Shown here: piece by piece, positions 23,515 to 31,807 of the stretch | Layout: each line of letters opens with the position of its first letter | How positions within the stretch are numbered: the stretch's first letter is position 1 | Assembly (NCBI GenBank): GCA_001795385.1 | Contig: MGOU01000019.1 | Span: forward strand, 1 to 48,945 | Length of the DNA stretch: 48,945 nt | Reading direction: 5' to 3' | From: Clostridiales bacterium GWD2_32_19 | Lineage (GTDB): Bacteria; Bacillota; Clostridia; Lachnospirales; UBA12420 | Position numbers and translations under genes: made by a program | Notes under the pieces: generated by a model | Told to the model about the DNA's origin: nothing | The model's input: the letters and a program-made list of their open reading frames with translations, nothing else | Database searches by the model: none

Positions 23515-25719
23515 TTGAAAAAGAATTTGTATATAGCGGAAAAACCAAGCGTCGCTCTCGAGTTTGCGAGAGTACTTGGGATAACCGGACCGAAAAGAAA
23601 TGGATATATAGAGTCAGAAAGTTCTGTAGTTACTTGGTGCGTTGGACATTTGGTAAATATGTCGTATCCGGAAAAATACGATGAGGAACTCAAAAAATGG
23701 AGACTAGAAACATTACCATTTATACCTGACGATTTTAAATACGAAGTAATAGACAATGTGAGAAGCCAATTTCAAACGGTAAAGACACAACTCGAGAGAG
23801 AAGATGTCGAGACCATATATGTATGTACTGACTCGGGGCGTGAGGGAGAGTATATATTTAGATTGGTAGATATGATGGCTAATACGAAAAATAAAATCAA
23901 GAAGAGAGTATGGATTGACTCTCAAACTGAAGAAGAAATACAGCGGGGAATAAGAGAAGCGAAAAATCTAACAGAATACGATAACTTATCTGATGCGGCG
24001 TATCTCCGAGCTATAGAGGATTACCTCATAGGGATAAACTGCTCTAGGGTTTTTACGCTTATTTATGGTAACATAATAAGCAATATATTAAACACAAAGT
24101 ATTCAGTAATTGCGATTGGGCGAGTTATGACTTGCGTACTTGGAATGATAGTGCAAAGAGAGCGTGAAATAAGAAATTTTATAAAAAGTACATATTATAA
24201 AATAAATGCAATAAGCGCAGGTAATAGCTTTAAGTATAAAGTAGATGAGGAGTCTATTCACTTTAATTCGCCCAGATTATTTAATGAAACAGGTTTTAAA
24301 GAAGAAAAGGATGCACAGGATTTTGTGAAATATTTAAAGGAAAACAACGAACCAATCATGGGTGAAGTCGTGGAAGTAACAAAGACGAAAGAAAAAAGGA
24401 ACCCACCTTTGTTATATAATCTAGCTGAGCTTCAAAATGATTGTTCAAAGAGGATGAAAATATCTCCTGATGAAACTCTGAAAATAGTACAAGAACTTTA
24501 TGAAAAAAAGCTAGTTACATATCCAAGAACTGATGCAAGGGTTATATCTACTGCAGTAGTCAAAGTAATAGATAAAAATTTGACAGGACTCTTAAGCTAC
24601 AAATTTAAAGAAGAAGTACAGAAAATACTCGATGAAAAGAAATATATTAACCTAGGTAAGACAAAATATGTAGATGATAAAAAAATAACAGATCACTACG
24701 CCATAATACCAACAGGGGTTGGAGTAAATGGTGCTGGCAAATTAGGACATGAACAGGCAATCGTTTTTGAAATGATAGTCAGAAGGTTTTTAGCAATCTT
24801 TTTTGAAAGTGCGGAATATAACAAGCTTACGATAAAAGCTAAAATAAAAACAGAAAGCTTTTACCTAAACTCAAAAGTATGTATTAAGAGAGGGTATTTG
24901 GATATATTAGATGATACTGAAAAAGATGAAAACGAAGGAAATGCAGAAAGCAACCTCAGCTCTTTCAAAAAGGGACAAAGTATCACAATAGAAGAATTAG
25001 AAATAAAAGAAGGTGAGACGACACCACCGAAACGATATACATCAGGATCTATCATACTAGCCATGGAAAATGCGGGGAAACTGATAGATGATGCACAACT
25101 CAGGGAACAGATAAAAGGCAGTGGAATAGGAACAAGTGCGACAAGAGCAGAGATTTTAAATAAACTAGAAAGAATAGAATACATAAATCTAAATAAGAAA
25201 ACTCAAATACTAACCCCTGCATTAACGGGAGAAATAATATATGACATAGTGAAAAACTCTATGACATCACTACTAGAACCGAATTTCACAGCGAGCTGGG
25301 AAAAAGGTCTATCCATGATAGAACAAGGTGAAATAAGCAAAAATGAGTACATGCAGAAATTAAATGGTTATATAGAAAAAAATATAAACAAACTAAAACA
25401 AATAAAAAATCAACCAATGATATTTAAACAAATTTTAAATATACCAAAAGATATTATAAAAGGAAGATGTAAGTGCTGCAATGGAGAGATATTAGAAAAT
25501 AGCAAAACTTTCTACTGTAGCAACTATAAATTTGGCTGTGAATTTAAAATATGGAAAAATGAACTTGAAAGTTTTGATGCTACGATAGATAGGAAATTAA
25601 TAGACGAGGTTATGTGTAAGGGTAGTGCAGTTGTAATACGGGATAATGGAGAAAGTGTTGAAGTCATAATAAAGGATAATAAAAAAGGCGGATTGGTTTG
25701 TGATAAAAAATCAACCTAA
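23515..25719 (+). CDS. topB: DNA topoisomerase III
   Basis: This 734-aa type IA topoisomerase has an N-terminal Toprim domain (NLYIAEKPSVALEFARVLG; TDSGREGEYIF at 105-115) and the active-site Tyr336 in LVTYPRTDARVIS. The later fold has GIGTSATRAEILNKLERI. A C-terminal zinc motif is made of Cys-x2-Cys (CKCC, about residue 655) and YCSNYKFGCEFKIW. The Toprim motif reads DSG, a variant of DxD common in Firmicute TopB as DAG. The gene starts at TTG 23515 behind GGAGTGAT; no in-frame ATG is near. It unlinks single-strand DNA junctions during replication and recombination. It is a single-gene unit with its own promoter and terminator. Confidence 0.95.
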   Translation: MKKNLYIAEKPSVALEFARVLGITGPKRNGYIESESSVVTWCVGHLVNMSYPEKYDEELKKWRLETLPFIPDDFKYEVIDNVRSQFQTVKTQLEREDVETIYVCTDSGREGEYIFRLVDMMANTKNKIKKRVWIDSQTEEEIQRGIREAKNLTEYDNLSDAAYLRAIEDYLIGINCSRVFTLIYGNIISNILNTKYSVIAIGRVMTCVLGMIVQREREIRNFIKSTYYKINAISAGNSFKYKVDEESIHFNSPRLFNETGFKEEKDAQDFVKYLKENNEPIMGEVVEVTKTKEKRNPPLLYNLAELQNDCSKRMKISPDETLKIVQELYEKKLVTYPRTDARVISTAVVKVIDKNLTGLLSYKFKEEVQKILDEKKYINLGKTKYVDDKKITDHYAIIPTGVGVNGAGKLGHEQAIVFEMIVRRFLAIFFESAEYNKLTIKAKIKTESFYLNSKVCIKRGYLDILDDTEKDENEGNAESNLSSFKKGQSITIEELEIKEGETTPPKRYTSGSIILAMENAGKLIDDAQLREQIKGSGIGTSATRAEILNKLERIEYINLNKKTQILTPALTGEIIYDIVKNSMTSLLEPNFTASWEKGLSMIEQGEISKNEYMQKLNGYIEKNINKLKQIKNQPMIFKQILNIPKDIIKGRCKCCNGEILENSKTFYCSNYKFGCEFKIWKNELESFDATIDRKLIDEVMCKGSAVVIRDNGESVEVIIKDNKKGGLVCDKKST

Positions 25720-25733
25720 AAAGTTGATTTTTT
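25705..25733 (+). terminator. Terminator overlapping the topB stop
   Basis: AAAAAATCAAC (25705-25715) pairs with GTTGATTTTTT (25723-25733). The stop codon lies in the loop. Confidence 0.85.
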
Positions 25734-25735
25734 AT

Positions 25736-25764
25736 TTGCCAAATTTTTTTAAATGTGGTATATT
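25736..25764 (+). promoter_or_regulatory. Promoter for gatCAB
   Basis: TTGCCA (25736-25741), 17 bp, and extended -10 TGGTATATT (TATATT 25759-25764), 42 bp before the gatC start. Confidence 0.65.
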
Positions 25765-25806
25765 ATTATATATTATATATCAAATATTAATACGGAGGTA
25801 AAAACC

Positions 25807-26097
25807 ATGCAAATAACAAGAAAAGATGTGCTACATGTTTCAAAATTGGCAAAGCTATATTTAAATGATAATGAAGTTGATAAATTTACGAAAAACTTAT
25901 CGGATATAGTTAATTTTGCTGATAGATTAAATGGAATAGATGTGAGCGGTGTTTCACCAACAGCTGCAATATTGCCACTACAAAATGTATTTAGAGAAGA
26001 TAAGATAGAAAAATCAATGGATAGAGAAAAAATATTACAAAATGCACCAGAAAAAAGTTATGGATGTTTTTGGGTGAAGAATAAGATTGTAGAATAA
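25807..26097 (+). CDS. gatC: Aspartyl/glutamyl-tRNA amidotransferase subunit C
   Basis: This 96-aa GatC stabilises the GatCAB complex, which converts Glu-tRNA(Gln) and often Asp-tRNA(Asn) to the correct amidated forms. Family marks are VLHVSKLAKLYLNDNEVDKF, LSDIVNFADRLNGIDVSGV and a C-terminal LQNVFREDKI and NAPEKSYGCFWV. The start at 25807 follows GGAGGT; a longer frame from 25753 is not supported. It is the first gene of the operon. A repeat lies between it and gatA. Confidence 0.95.
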   Translation: MQITRKDVLHVSKLAKLYLNDNEVDKFTKNLSDIVNFADRLNGIDVSGVSPTAAILPLQNVFREDKIEKSMDREKILQNAPEKSYGCFWVKNKIVE

Positions 26098-26106
26098 AAC
26101 CTCAAA

Positions 26107-26201
26107 TTTGTCATTGCGACATCCTAAGACTTGGTTTGTGTATTGTGCAAACCTAGACATAGGGGTCCTCTAGGAGGGTGAACGAAGCAATCCTGTTTTT
26201 A
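26107..26201 (+). repeat. Dispersed repeat variant inside the gat operon
   Basis: It begins TTGTCATTGCGA and ends GAAGCAATCCTG, as in the central insert of the 40409 element, but with a different interior. The interior includes a GGTTTG/CAAACC hairpin within an outer CCTA/TAGG pairing. It lies between gatC and gatA and should be present in their shared transcript. Confidence 0.7.
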
Positions 26202-26285
26202 GGAAAGGATGATATAAATGGCGAATCAATGGCAAAGAAAACAAAAAGATGAATTAACTACCAGATAAAATTAGGAGGTAAAAAA

Positions 26286-27743
26286 ATGGAATTACATGAT
26301 AAAACGGTGCATGAACTTTGTGACATGCTAGATAATAATGAAACAACAAGTGTGGAGCTTACAAAAGCTTGTTTTAATAGAATAAAGGATGTAGAAGACA
26401 AGGTACAGGCTTTCATTACGATAACTGAAGATGCAGCTTTAAAGCAGGCAGAAGAAACAGACAAAAAAAGAAAAAATGGTGAAGTGTTAGGTATATTACA
26501 TGGAATACCTATGGCGATAAAAGACAATATGTGTACAGAAGGAATACTTACTACATGTGGATCAAAGATGCTTAGTAATTTTGTCCCACCTTATACATCA
26601 ACAGCTGTAAATAAATTAAATACTGCAGGTTGTATTTTGCTTGGAAAAACAAATATGGATGAGTTTGCAATGGGTTCATCTACAGAGAATTCATATTTTA
26701 AGAAAACTAAAAATCCTTGGGATTTAAATAGAGTTCCTGGTGGAAGTTCTGGAGGTTCGGCAGCTGCTGTTGCGGCTTGTGAGGCACCATTTTCACTTGG
26801 TTCTGACACGGGTGGATCTATACGTCAACCTGCTCATTATTGCGGTGTTGTTGGTATGAAACCAACTTATGGTTCTGTATCAAGATATGGATTAGTTGCA
26901 TTTGCATCATCACTTGATCAAATAGGACCGTTTACAAAAGATGTACATGATATGGCACTTATTTTGAGTACAATAACTGGACATGATCCTAAAGATTCGA
27001 CATCATACCCTAGAGAGTATCCTGATTTTACAAAAGCATTAAATCAAGATGTACGCGGCATGAAGATTGCCTTGCCAAAAGAGTTTTTTGGCAAGGGAAT
27101 AAATGAAGAAGTAAAAAGTGCAGTTATGAATGTTGCAAAGAAATATGAAAGCATGGGTGCTAAAGTAGAAGAAGTAAGCATGCCAATGAGCGATTATGCA
27201 TTGCCTGTATATTATCTCATTGCTTGTGCAGAAGCTTCATCTAACTTAGCAAGATATGATGGTATAAGATTTGGATATAGGGCCCAAGATGTGGAAAGTC
27301 TAGATGATTTATATAAAAAGACACGTTCAGAAGGATTTGGAGACGAAGTAAAACGTAGAATTATATTAGGAACTTATGCACTAAGTTCAGGGTATTATGA
27401 TGCTTATTATAAAAAAGCACAACAAGTTAGAACGCTTATTAAGAAAGAGTTTGACGATGTATATAAAAATTATGACATGATACTTACACCGACAGGTCCG
27501 ACAGTGGCATTTGAGTTCGGTCAGAATTCTGATAATCCACTAGAAATGTATATGAATGATATATGTACAGTTCCTATTAATATAGCAGGAGTACCTGCAA
27601 TGAGCATGAATTGTGGATTTGACTCAAAAGGAATGCCGATAGGCATGCAACTAGTAGGAAAACATTTTGACGAATTCAACATATTAAAATTAGCACATGC
27701 AATGGAAAAAGAACTGGGACTTAATAATAAATCCAAATTATAA
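26286..27743 (+). CDS. gatA: Aspartyl/glutamyl-tRNA amidotransferase subunit A
   Basis: This 485-aa amidase-signature enzyme releases ammonia from glutamine for GatB. The catalytic triad is Lys79 (MAIKDN), cis-Ser154 ([10 protein letters not shown]) and nucleophile Ser178 ([10 protein letters not shown]), the positions known in Staphylococcus aureus GatA. An AGGAGGT Shine-Dalgarno lies 7 nt before the ATG. It is the second gene of gatCAB, separated from gatC by 188 bp holding the repeat and a 16-codon frame, and from gatB by 91 bp. Confidence 0.98.
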   Translation: MELHDKTVHELCDMLDNNETTSVELTKACFNRIKDVEDKVQAFITITEDAALKQAEETDKKRKNGEVLGILHGIPMAIKDNMCTEGILTTCGSKMLSNFVPPYTSTAVNKLNTAGCILLGKTNMDEFAMGSSTENSYFKKTKNPWDLNRVPGGSSGGSAAAVAACEAPFSLGSDTGGSIRQPAHYCGVVGMKPTYGSVSRYGLVAFASSLDQIGPFTKDVHDMALILSTITGHDPKDSTSYPREYPDFTKALNQDVRGMKIALPKEFFGKGINEEVKSAVMNVAKKYESMGAKVEEVSMPMSDYALPVYYLIACAEASSNLARYDGIRFGYRAQDVESLDDLYKKTRSEGFGDEVKRRIILGTYALSSGYYDAYYKKAQQVRTLIKKEFDDVYKNYDMILTPTGPTVAFEFGQNSDNPLEMYMNDICTVPINIAGVPAMSMNCGFDSKGMPIGMQLVGKHFDEFNILKLAHAMEKELGLNNKSKL

Positions 27744-27834
27744 TTGCATAAATGGTTTGGGGTCACACCACAATCTACAAAATATAAATTAATAAGAAGT
27801 CTATTAATTGCTTATAACCGAAAGGAGAATTGAA

Positions 27835-29271
27835 ATGGCATATAATGATTATGAAATAGTTATGGGGCTTGAGACACATGTAGAGCTTAAGACAAATACT
27901 AAAATATATTGCAACTGTACGACTGATTTTGGGGGAGATCCTAATACCCATTGCTGTCCAGTTTGTATTGGGTTACCAGGTACATTACCAGTATTAAATG
28001 AAAAAGTTGTGGAGTTTGCTATACGTGCTGGACTCGCAACAAACTGTGAAATACAAGAATATAGTAAACAAGACAGAAAAAATTATTTTTATCCCGATCT
28101 TCCAAAGGCATATCAAATATCACAATTTGACTTACCACTTTGTTATGAGGGTAAGGTTGACATCATTGTAGATGGTGTGAAAAAAGATATTGGTATTACT
28201 AGAATACATATAGAAGAGGATGCAGGAAAGCTTTTGCATGAGAGCATACCAGGTTCTTTAGTTGATTATAACAGAGGTGGAGTGCCACTGATTGAGATAG
28301 TATCAGAGCCAGATTTGCGTTCTTCTGATGAAGTAAAAGTGTATTTAGAAAAGATAAAAACGATGTTAAAATACATAGATGTTTCTGATTGTAAAATGCA
28401 AGAGGGATCGCTTAGATGTGATGTAAATATATCTGTTCGTAAACACGGAGAAACTAAATTTGGTACTAGAACTGAGCTTAAAAACATGAACTCATTTGCA
28501 TATATAATAAAAGCGATAGGATATGAATCAAAAAGACAAATAGATTTTATAGAGGCTGGCGGTACGATAGTACAAGAAACTAGAAGATGGGACGAAGTCC
28601 ATGGCGTAACAGAAAGCATGAGAGGAAAAGAAGAAGCTCATGATTATAGATACTTTCCAGATCCAGATTTGATGCCTATAGTGACTACAAAAGAAAAAAT
28701 AAAAAATATAAAAGATACATTGCCAGAACTTCCAGAGGCTAAGAAAGAAAGATATATAGGCCAATTTGGTTTGACGCCATATGATGCAAACCTGATTGCG
28801 GACTACAAAAATGTAGCTGAATTCTTTGAGACTTCGATTGATGGGATAAAAACTCCAAAAACAGTAGCAAACATGATTATAGGAGATATTTATTCTAGAT
28901 TTGATACAGAAGAGGAAAAAGAAGATTTCAATATACCAGTTAGTCCTAGTCAATTTAATGAACTTGTAAAAGTTATAGAATCAGGAATGATAAGTAATAG
29001 TATTGGTAAAAAAGTTCTTGAAGAAATGTGGGAAACAGGTAAAGCACCGATGCAAATAATAGAAGAAAAAGGTTTAAAACAAATGGATAATCAAGATGAG
29101 TTGAGAGAAATAGTACGAAAAGTATTAGCAGCAAATCCACAGGCAGTAGAAGAATATAAAGGTGGAAAAGAAAAAGCCTTTATGTCACTTGTTGGTGGAG
29201 TTATGAAAGAAACAAAAGGAAAAGCAAATCCACAGATGGTTAATGATGTAATGAAGGAAGAATTGAAATAG
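27835..29271 (+). CDS. gatB: Aspartyl/glutamyl-tRNA amidotransferase subunit B
   Basis: This 478-aa GatB binds the mischarged tRNA and performs the kinase and transamidation steps. Visible marks are GLETHVELKTNTKIYCNC, HCCPVCIGLPGTLPVLN, DRKNYFYPDLPKAYQISQ, EEDAGKL and the YRYFPDPDL motif. A C-terminal helical YqeY-like tail follows from about 330 and ends VNDVMKEELK. The start at 27835 has AAAGGAG with 7-nt spacing; the ORF opens upstream at 27808 without a site. Part of its 3' end plus terminator is copied at 30103-30233. Confidence 0.98.
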   Translation: MAYNDYEIVMGLETHVELKTNTKIYCNCTTDFGGDPNTHCCPVCIGLPGTLPVLNEKVVEFAIRAGLATNCEIQEYSKQDRKNYFYPDLPKAYQISQFDLPLCYEGKVDIIVDGVKKDIGITRIHIEEDAGKLLHESIPGSLVDYNRGGVPLIEIVSEPDLRSSDEVKVYLEKIKTMLKYIDVSDCKMQEGSLRCDVNISVRKHGETKFGTRTELKNMNSFAYIIKAIGYESKRQIDFIEAGGTIVQETRRWDEVHGVTESMRGKEEAHDYRYFPDPDLMPIVTTKEKIKNIKDTLPELPEAKKERYIGQFGLTPYDANLIADYKNVAEFFETSIDGIKTPKTVANMIIGDIYSRFDTEEEKEDFNIPVSPSQFNELVKVIESGMISNSIGKKVLEEMWETGKAPMQIIEEKGLKQMDNQDELREIVRKVLAANPQAVEEYKGGKEKAFMSLVGGVMKETKGKANPQMVNDVMKEELK

Positions 29272-29281
29272 ATGTTAGTAG

Positions 29282-29313
29282 AGCTTGAAATCCTTAAAGA
29301 TTCAAGCTTTTTT
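29282..29313 (+). terminator. Terminator of gatCAB
   Basis: AGCTTGAA (29282-29289) pairs with TTCAAGCT (29301-29308) and is followed by a T-run. A similar hairpin recurs at 30198. Confidence 0.85.
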
Positions 29314-29427
29314 ATCTTTTGTAGTATCCAGAAAAACAAAAACAAACAAGAGACCTAAAAAATAGAAAATATTAAAGAAATATTATAGTAACATAAAGTA
29401 AAAATTTAGAAAAATGGAGGGTTAAAA

Positions 29428-30057
29428 ATGGAAAAAAGAAAGAAAACTATACTAGAATACAGATTTCCTTTAGTACTAAGACCATGGGAGCTTTATTATA
29501 TATTTATATTTATGATTATAACTGCATATGCCATAGTGTATGGATATGCTTACTTTAAAGGAATAGCATTTGATAGTCAGATGTTTAAGTTTCTCTTTCT
29601 AGCAATATTTACAGTAATAATAGGTGTATTAATGTTTGTAATGATAAAATTCGACTTCTATGTAAAACTTTACGAAAACAAGTTATTAATCAAACACTCG
29701 TTTGAAAAGAGCTTCGAGATTAAATATTCAGATATAAAAAATATTTGTTTGAACATAGAGATGGTGAAACTAATAGAACTTGAAATACCCAACATATTTA
29801 TGAACATAATATCTAATAAAGAAGGTGAGGCGTACAAACTTAACATTTCAAAGCTTAGTGATGAAACTAAAGGGTTATTGATTGAAATAATATATATTAG
29901 GAATCCTTTGATAGAATTAAATGAACACGCGAGAAATATAAAAAGTTATAATTATAAGAAGTATAGACAAGCATTAAATAAAGCTAGTATTGGAGTAGTG
30001 GTAGCAGGTGCAGGTATAGTTATTATACATATAATATTAATAATATTTTTTAAATGA
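29428..30057 (+). CDS. Membrane protein with PH-like domain (hypothetical)
   Basis: This 209-aa protein has two TM helices near residues 22-42 and 53-73. A cytoplasmic segment of about 75-160 (DFYVKLYENKLLIKHSFEKS) follows that could be a bacterial PH-like domain. A final hydrophobic helix (about 188-208) ends in FFK. I do not recognise the family securely. AATGGAGGG precedes the start. It lies between gatB and a decayed copy of the gatB tail, which suggests that this gene arrived or was rearranged together with that duplication. Confidence 0.6.
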   Translation: MEKRKKTILEYRFPLVLRPWELYYIFIFMIITAYAIVYGYAYFKGIAFDSQMFKFLFLAIFTVIIGVLMFVMIKFDFYVKLYENKLLIKHSFEKSFEIKYSDIKNICLNIEMVKLIELEIPNIFMNIISNKEGEAYKLNISKLSDETKGLLIEIIYIRNPLIELNEHARNIKSYNYKKYRQALNKASIGVVVAGAGIVIIHIILIIFFK

Positions 30058-30102
30058 TAAGATTAAACTAAAGACTTTTTAAGATAGTAGAAGATAATAA
30101 CA

Positions 30103-30233
30103 TGCCACTTGTTGGTGGAGTTATGTAGGAAACAAAAGGAAAAGCAAACTCACAAATGGTAAATGATATGATGAAGAAAAATTAAAGTAAATATTATAAA
30201 GCTTGAAATTCCATGAGATTTCAAGCTTTTTTA
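30103..30233 (+). pseudogene. Relic of the gatB 3' end with its terminator
   Basis: This stretch matches gatB at about 29183-29313, roughly 85 percent by eye. It includes CACTTGTTGGTGGAGTTATG, then ACAAAAGGAAAAGCAAA, the end of the reading frame, and the terminal hairpin. A TAG replaces a Lys codon early in the copy, and small indels follow, so it cannot code. It has no start region. Confidence 0.85.
30198..30232 (+). terminator. Terminator copy in the gatB relic
   Basis: AAAGCTTGAAAT pairs with ATTTCAAGCTTT and is followed by a T-run. It is a longer stem than the parent at 29282 and probably ends transcription of the 29428 gene. Confidence 0.8.
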
Positions 30234-30271
30234 TGTCACAAAAAGTACACAAATATTTCACAATTTTAACC

Positions 30272-30300
30272 TTGAAAAATTAAATACTATATATTATAAT
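30272..30300 (+). promoter_or_regulatory. Promoter of the htrA-like gene
   Basis: TTGAAA (30272-30277), a 17-bp spacer and TATAAT (30295-30300), 73 bp before the start codon. Confidence 0.7.
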
Positions 30301-30373
30301 ATACTATGTAAAAATGTAAAGTATATAATACAACTGTATTTATTACTATTATTTAAATGTGGAGGTGTTTTTC

Positions 30374-31693
30374 ATGGATGATGAGAAAGAATTATTGGAG
30401 AATGAAGAAAACAATGATGTACAACAAATTAAGAAGGAAGTAAAGGCAAGGAAATCTAATCATGTAGGTATGTTTATAGTTGTTGCATTAATATTTACGG
30501 TACTCAATATAGGGATAATAGTGGGTGGTGACTATATAAAGCCACTTGTGGAGAGTGCATTTAGCAAGAGTGGAAGTACAACTAATGATAAAAAGACAGA
30601 GGAGTTTAAGTTTAAAGATGTAGTATATAATGATGTTAATAATTATGGTGAAGGAGTAGAAAAACCTGGTATTTCGGGTATGGTAAAAAGTGTAAATAAT
30701 GCTATAGTTGCGATAACTACGAAGACAACAGTAACAGACTGGTTCGATATGGAGTATGATTCTGAAGGGGCAGGTTCTGGAATTATATTTAATATAACAG
30801 ATGATAAGGTAATGATAGCCACAAATCAACATGTTGTTGCAAATGCAAATAAGGTAACAGTTACATTATTAGTAGATAAAACATATATTGCGTACTCAGT
30901 AGGAAGTGATGTAGATACAGATTTGGCTGTAATATATATAAATAAAAAAGATATAGAAAAAGATGTGTTGGACAAGCTAGTCGCAGCTAAGTTTGGAAAC
31001 TCTGATGAACTAGAAGTAGGGGAACAAGCAATTGCTATAGGAAATCCTTTAGGGTCAGAATTTACCAATACAGTTACTGTAGGAATTATTAGTGCGCTAA
31101 ATAGAGAAATAGAAGTTTCGAATAGAAAGTATAAACTTATTCAAACCGATGCAGCAATAAATCCTGGAAACAGTGGAGGCGCATTGCTTAACTACAAAGG
31201 TGAGGTAATAGGCATAAACTCAGTTAAAATAGTCGACACAACAGTAGAAGGAATAGGATTTGCTATTCCAAGTAATACTGCAAAACCGATAATAGAAGAA
31301 CTCGTAAATAATGGAAATATAAAACGTCCGTTTTTAGGAATATATGGTGCAGACATAACAGATAGCTTATCAGATTTATATGAATTGCCTGTGGGTGTAT
31401 ATGTTCAAAATGTAGTTAAAAATGGGAGCGCAGGTCTTGCTGGAATAGAGAAAGGTGATGTTATTATATCAGCAGATGGACAAAAAATATTGTCAATGGA
31501 ACAACTAACAAATATAATTAAAAACCATAAGGTTGGAGATAGTATTACGATAAAATATATAAGAGAATTAAAAGATAAAAAAGAAGTTAAAGTAAAACTA
31601 CAAGACAAATCAACATATAATCAGGGTAGCGCAGATGACACTGATAGTGAAGAAAATATACGAGAAAAAGCAGTGCCGAGATTTAATTATTAG
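30374..31693 (+). CDS. htrA: HtrA/DegP-like S1C serine protease
   Basis: This 439-aa membrane-anchored protease has an acidic cytoplasmic tail (1-30), one TM (about 31-52), a trypsin-like domain and one C-terminal PDZ domain (about 318-410). The catalytic triad is His153 (ATNQHVV), Asp183 (DTDLAVI) and Ser267 (GNSGGALL). It would degrade or refold misfolded exported proteins outside the membrane. The start at 30374 follows GGAGGTG at 30361-30367. The next genes encode large exported surface proteins, which it may help process; that is inference. Confidence 0.95.
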   Translation: MDDEKELLENEENNDVQQIKKEVKARKSNHVGMFIVVALIFTVLNIGIIVGGDYIKPLVESAFSKSGSTTNDKKTEEFKFKDVVYNDVNNYGEGVEKPGISGMVKSVNNAIVAITTKTTVTDWFDMEYDSEGAGSGIIFNITDDKVMIATNQHVVANANKVTVTLLVDKTYIAYSVGSDVDTDLAVIYINKKDIEKDVLDKLVAAKFGNSDELEVGEQAIAIGNPLGSEFTNTVTVGIISALNREIEVSNRKYKLIQTDAAINPGNSGGALLNYKGEVIGINSVKIVDTTVEGIGFAIPSNTAKPIIEELVNNGNIKRPFLGIYGADITDSLSDLYELPVGVYVQNVVKNGSAGLAGIEKGDVIISADGQKILSMEQLTNIIKNHKVGDSITIKYIRELKDKKEVKVKLQDKSTYNQGSADDTDSEENIREKAVPRFNY

Positions 31694-31728
31694 ACTTGCA
31701 AATATTTTGCAAGTTTTTATTTTTTTTG
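31694..31728 (+). terminator. Intrinsic terminator
   Basis: ACTTGCAAA pairs with TTTGCAAGT around a 3-nt loop and is followed by a long T-run, directly after the htrA stop. Confidence 0.88.
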
Positions 31729-31739
31729 TTATAAAAAGT

Positions 31740-31767
31740 TTGAAAAAAGAAATGAATGTGGTATAAT
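31740..31767 (+). promoter_or_regulatory. Extended -10 promoter of the surface-protein operon
   Basis: TTGAAA (31740-31745), 16 bp, and TGGTATAAT (TATAAT 31762-31767), 41 bp before the start at 31808. Confidence 0.75.
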
Positions 31768-31807
31768 TGTATAGATAACTACAAGCTGAATTCTAGGAGG
31801 TTAAGAT

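Noticed and set aside
23820-23860. Apparent loss of a catalytic Asp in TopB (DSG instead of DxD)
   Set aside because: A DAG-type Toprim motif is common in Firmicute TopB, so this is probably a normal variant rather than inactivation.
26218-26268. 16-codon open frame between gatC and gatA with a purine-rich site before it
   Set aside because: It is very short, shows no recognisable pattern and lies next to the repeat; probably chance.
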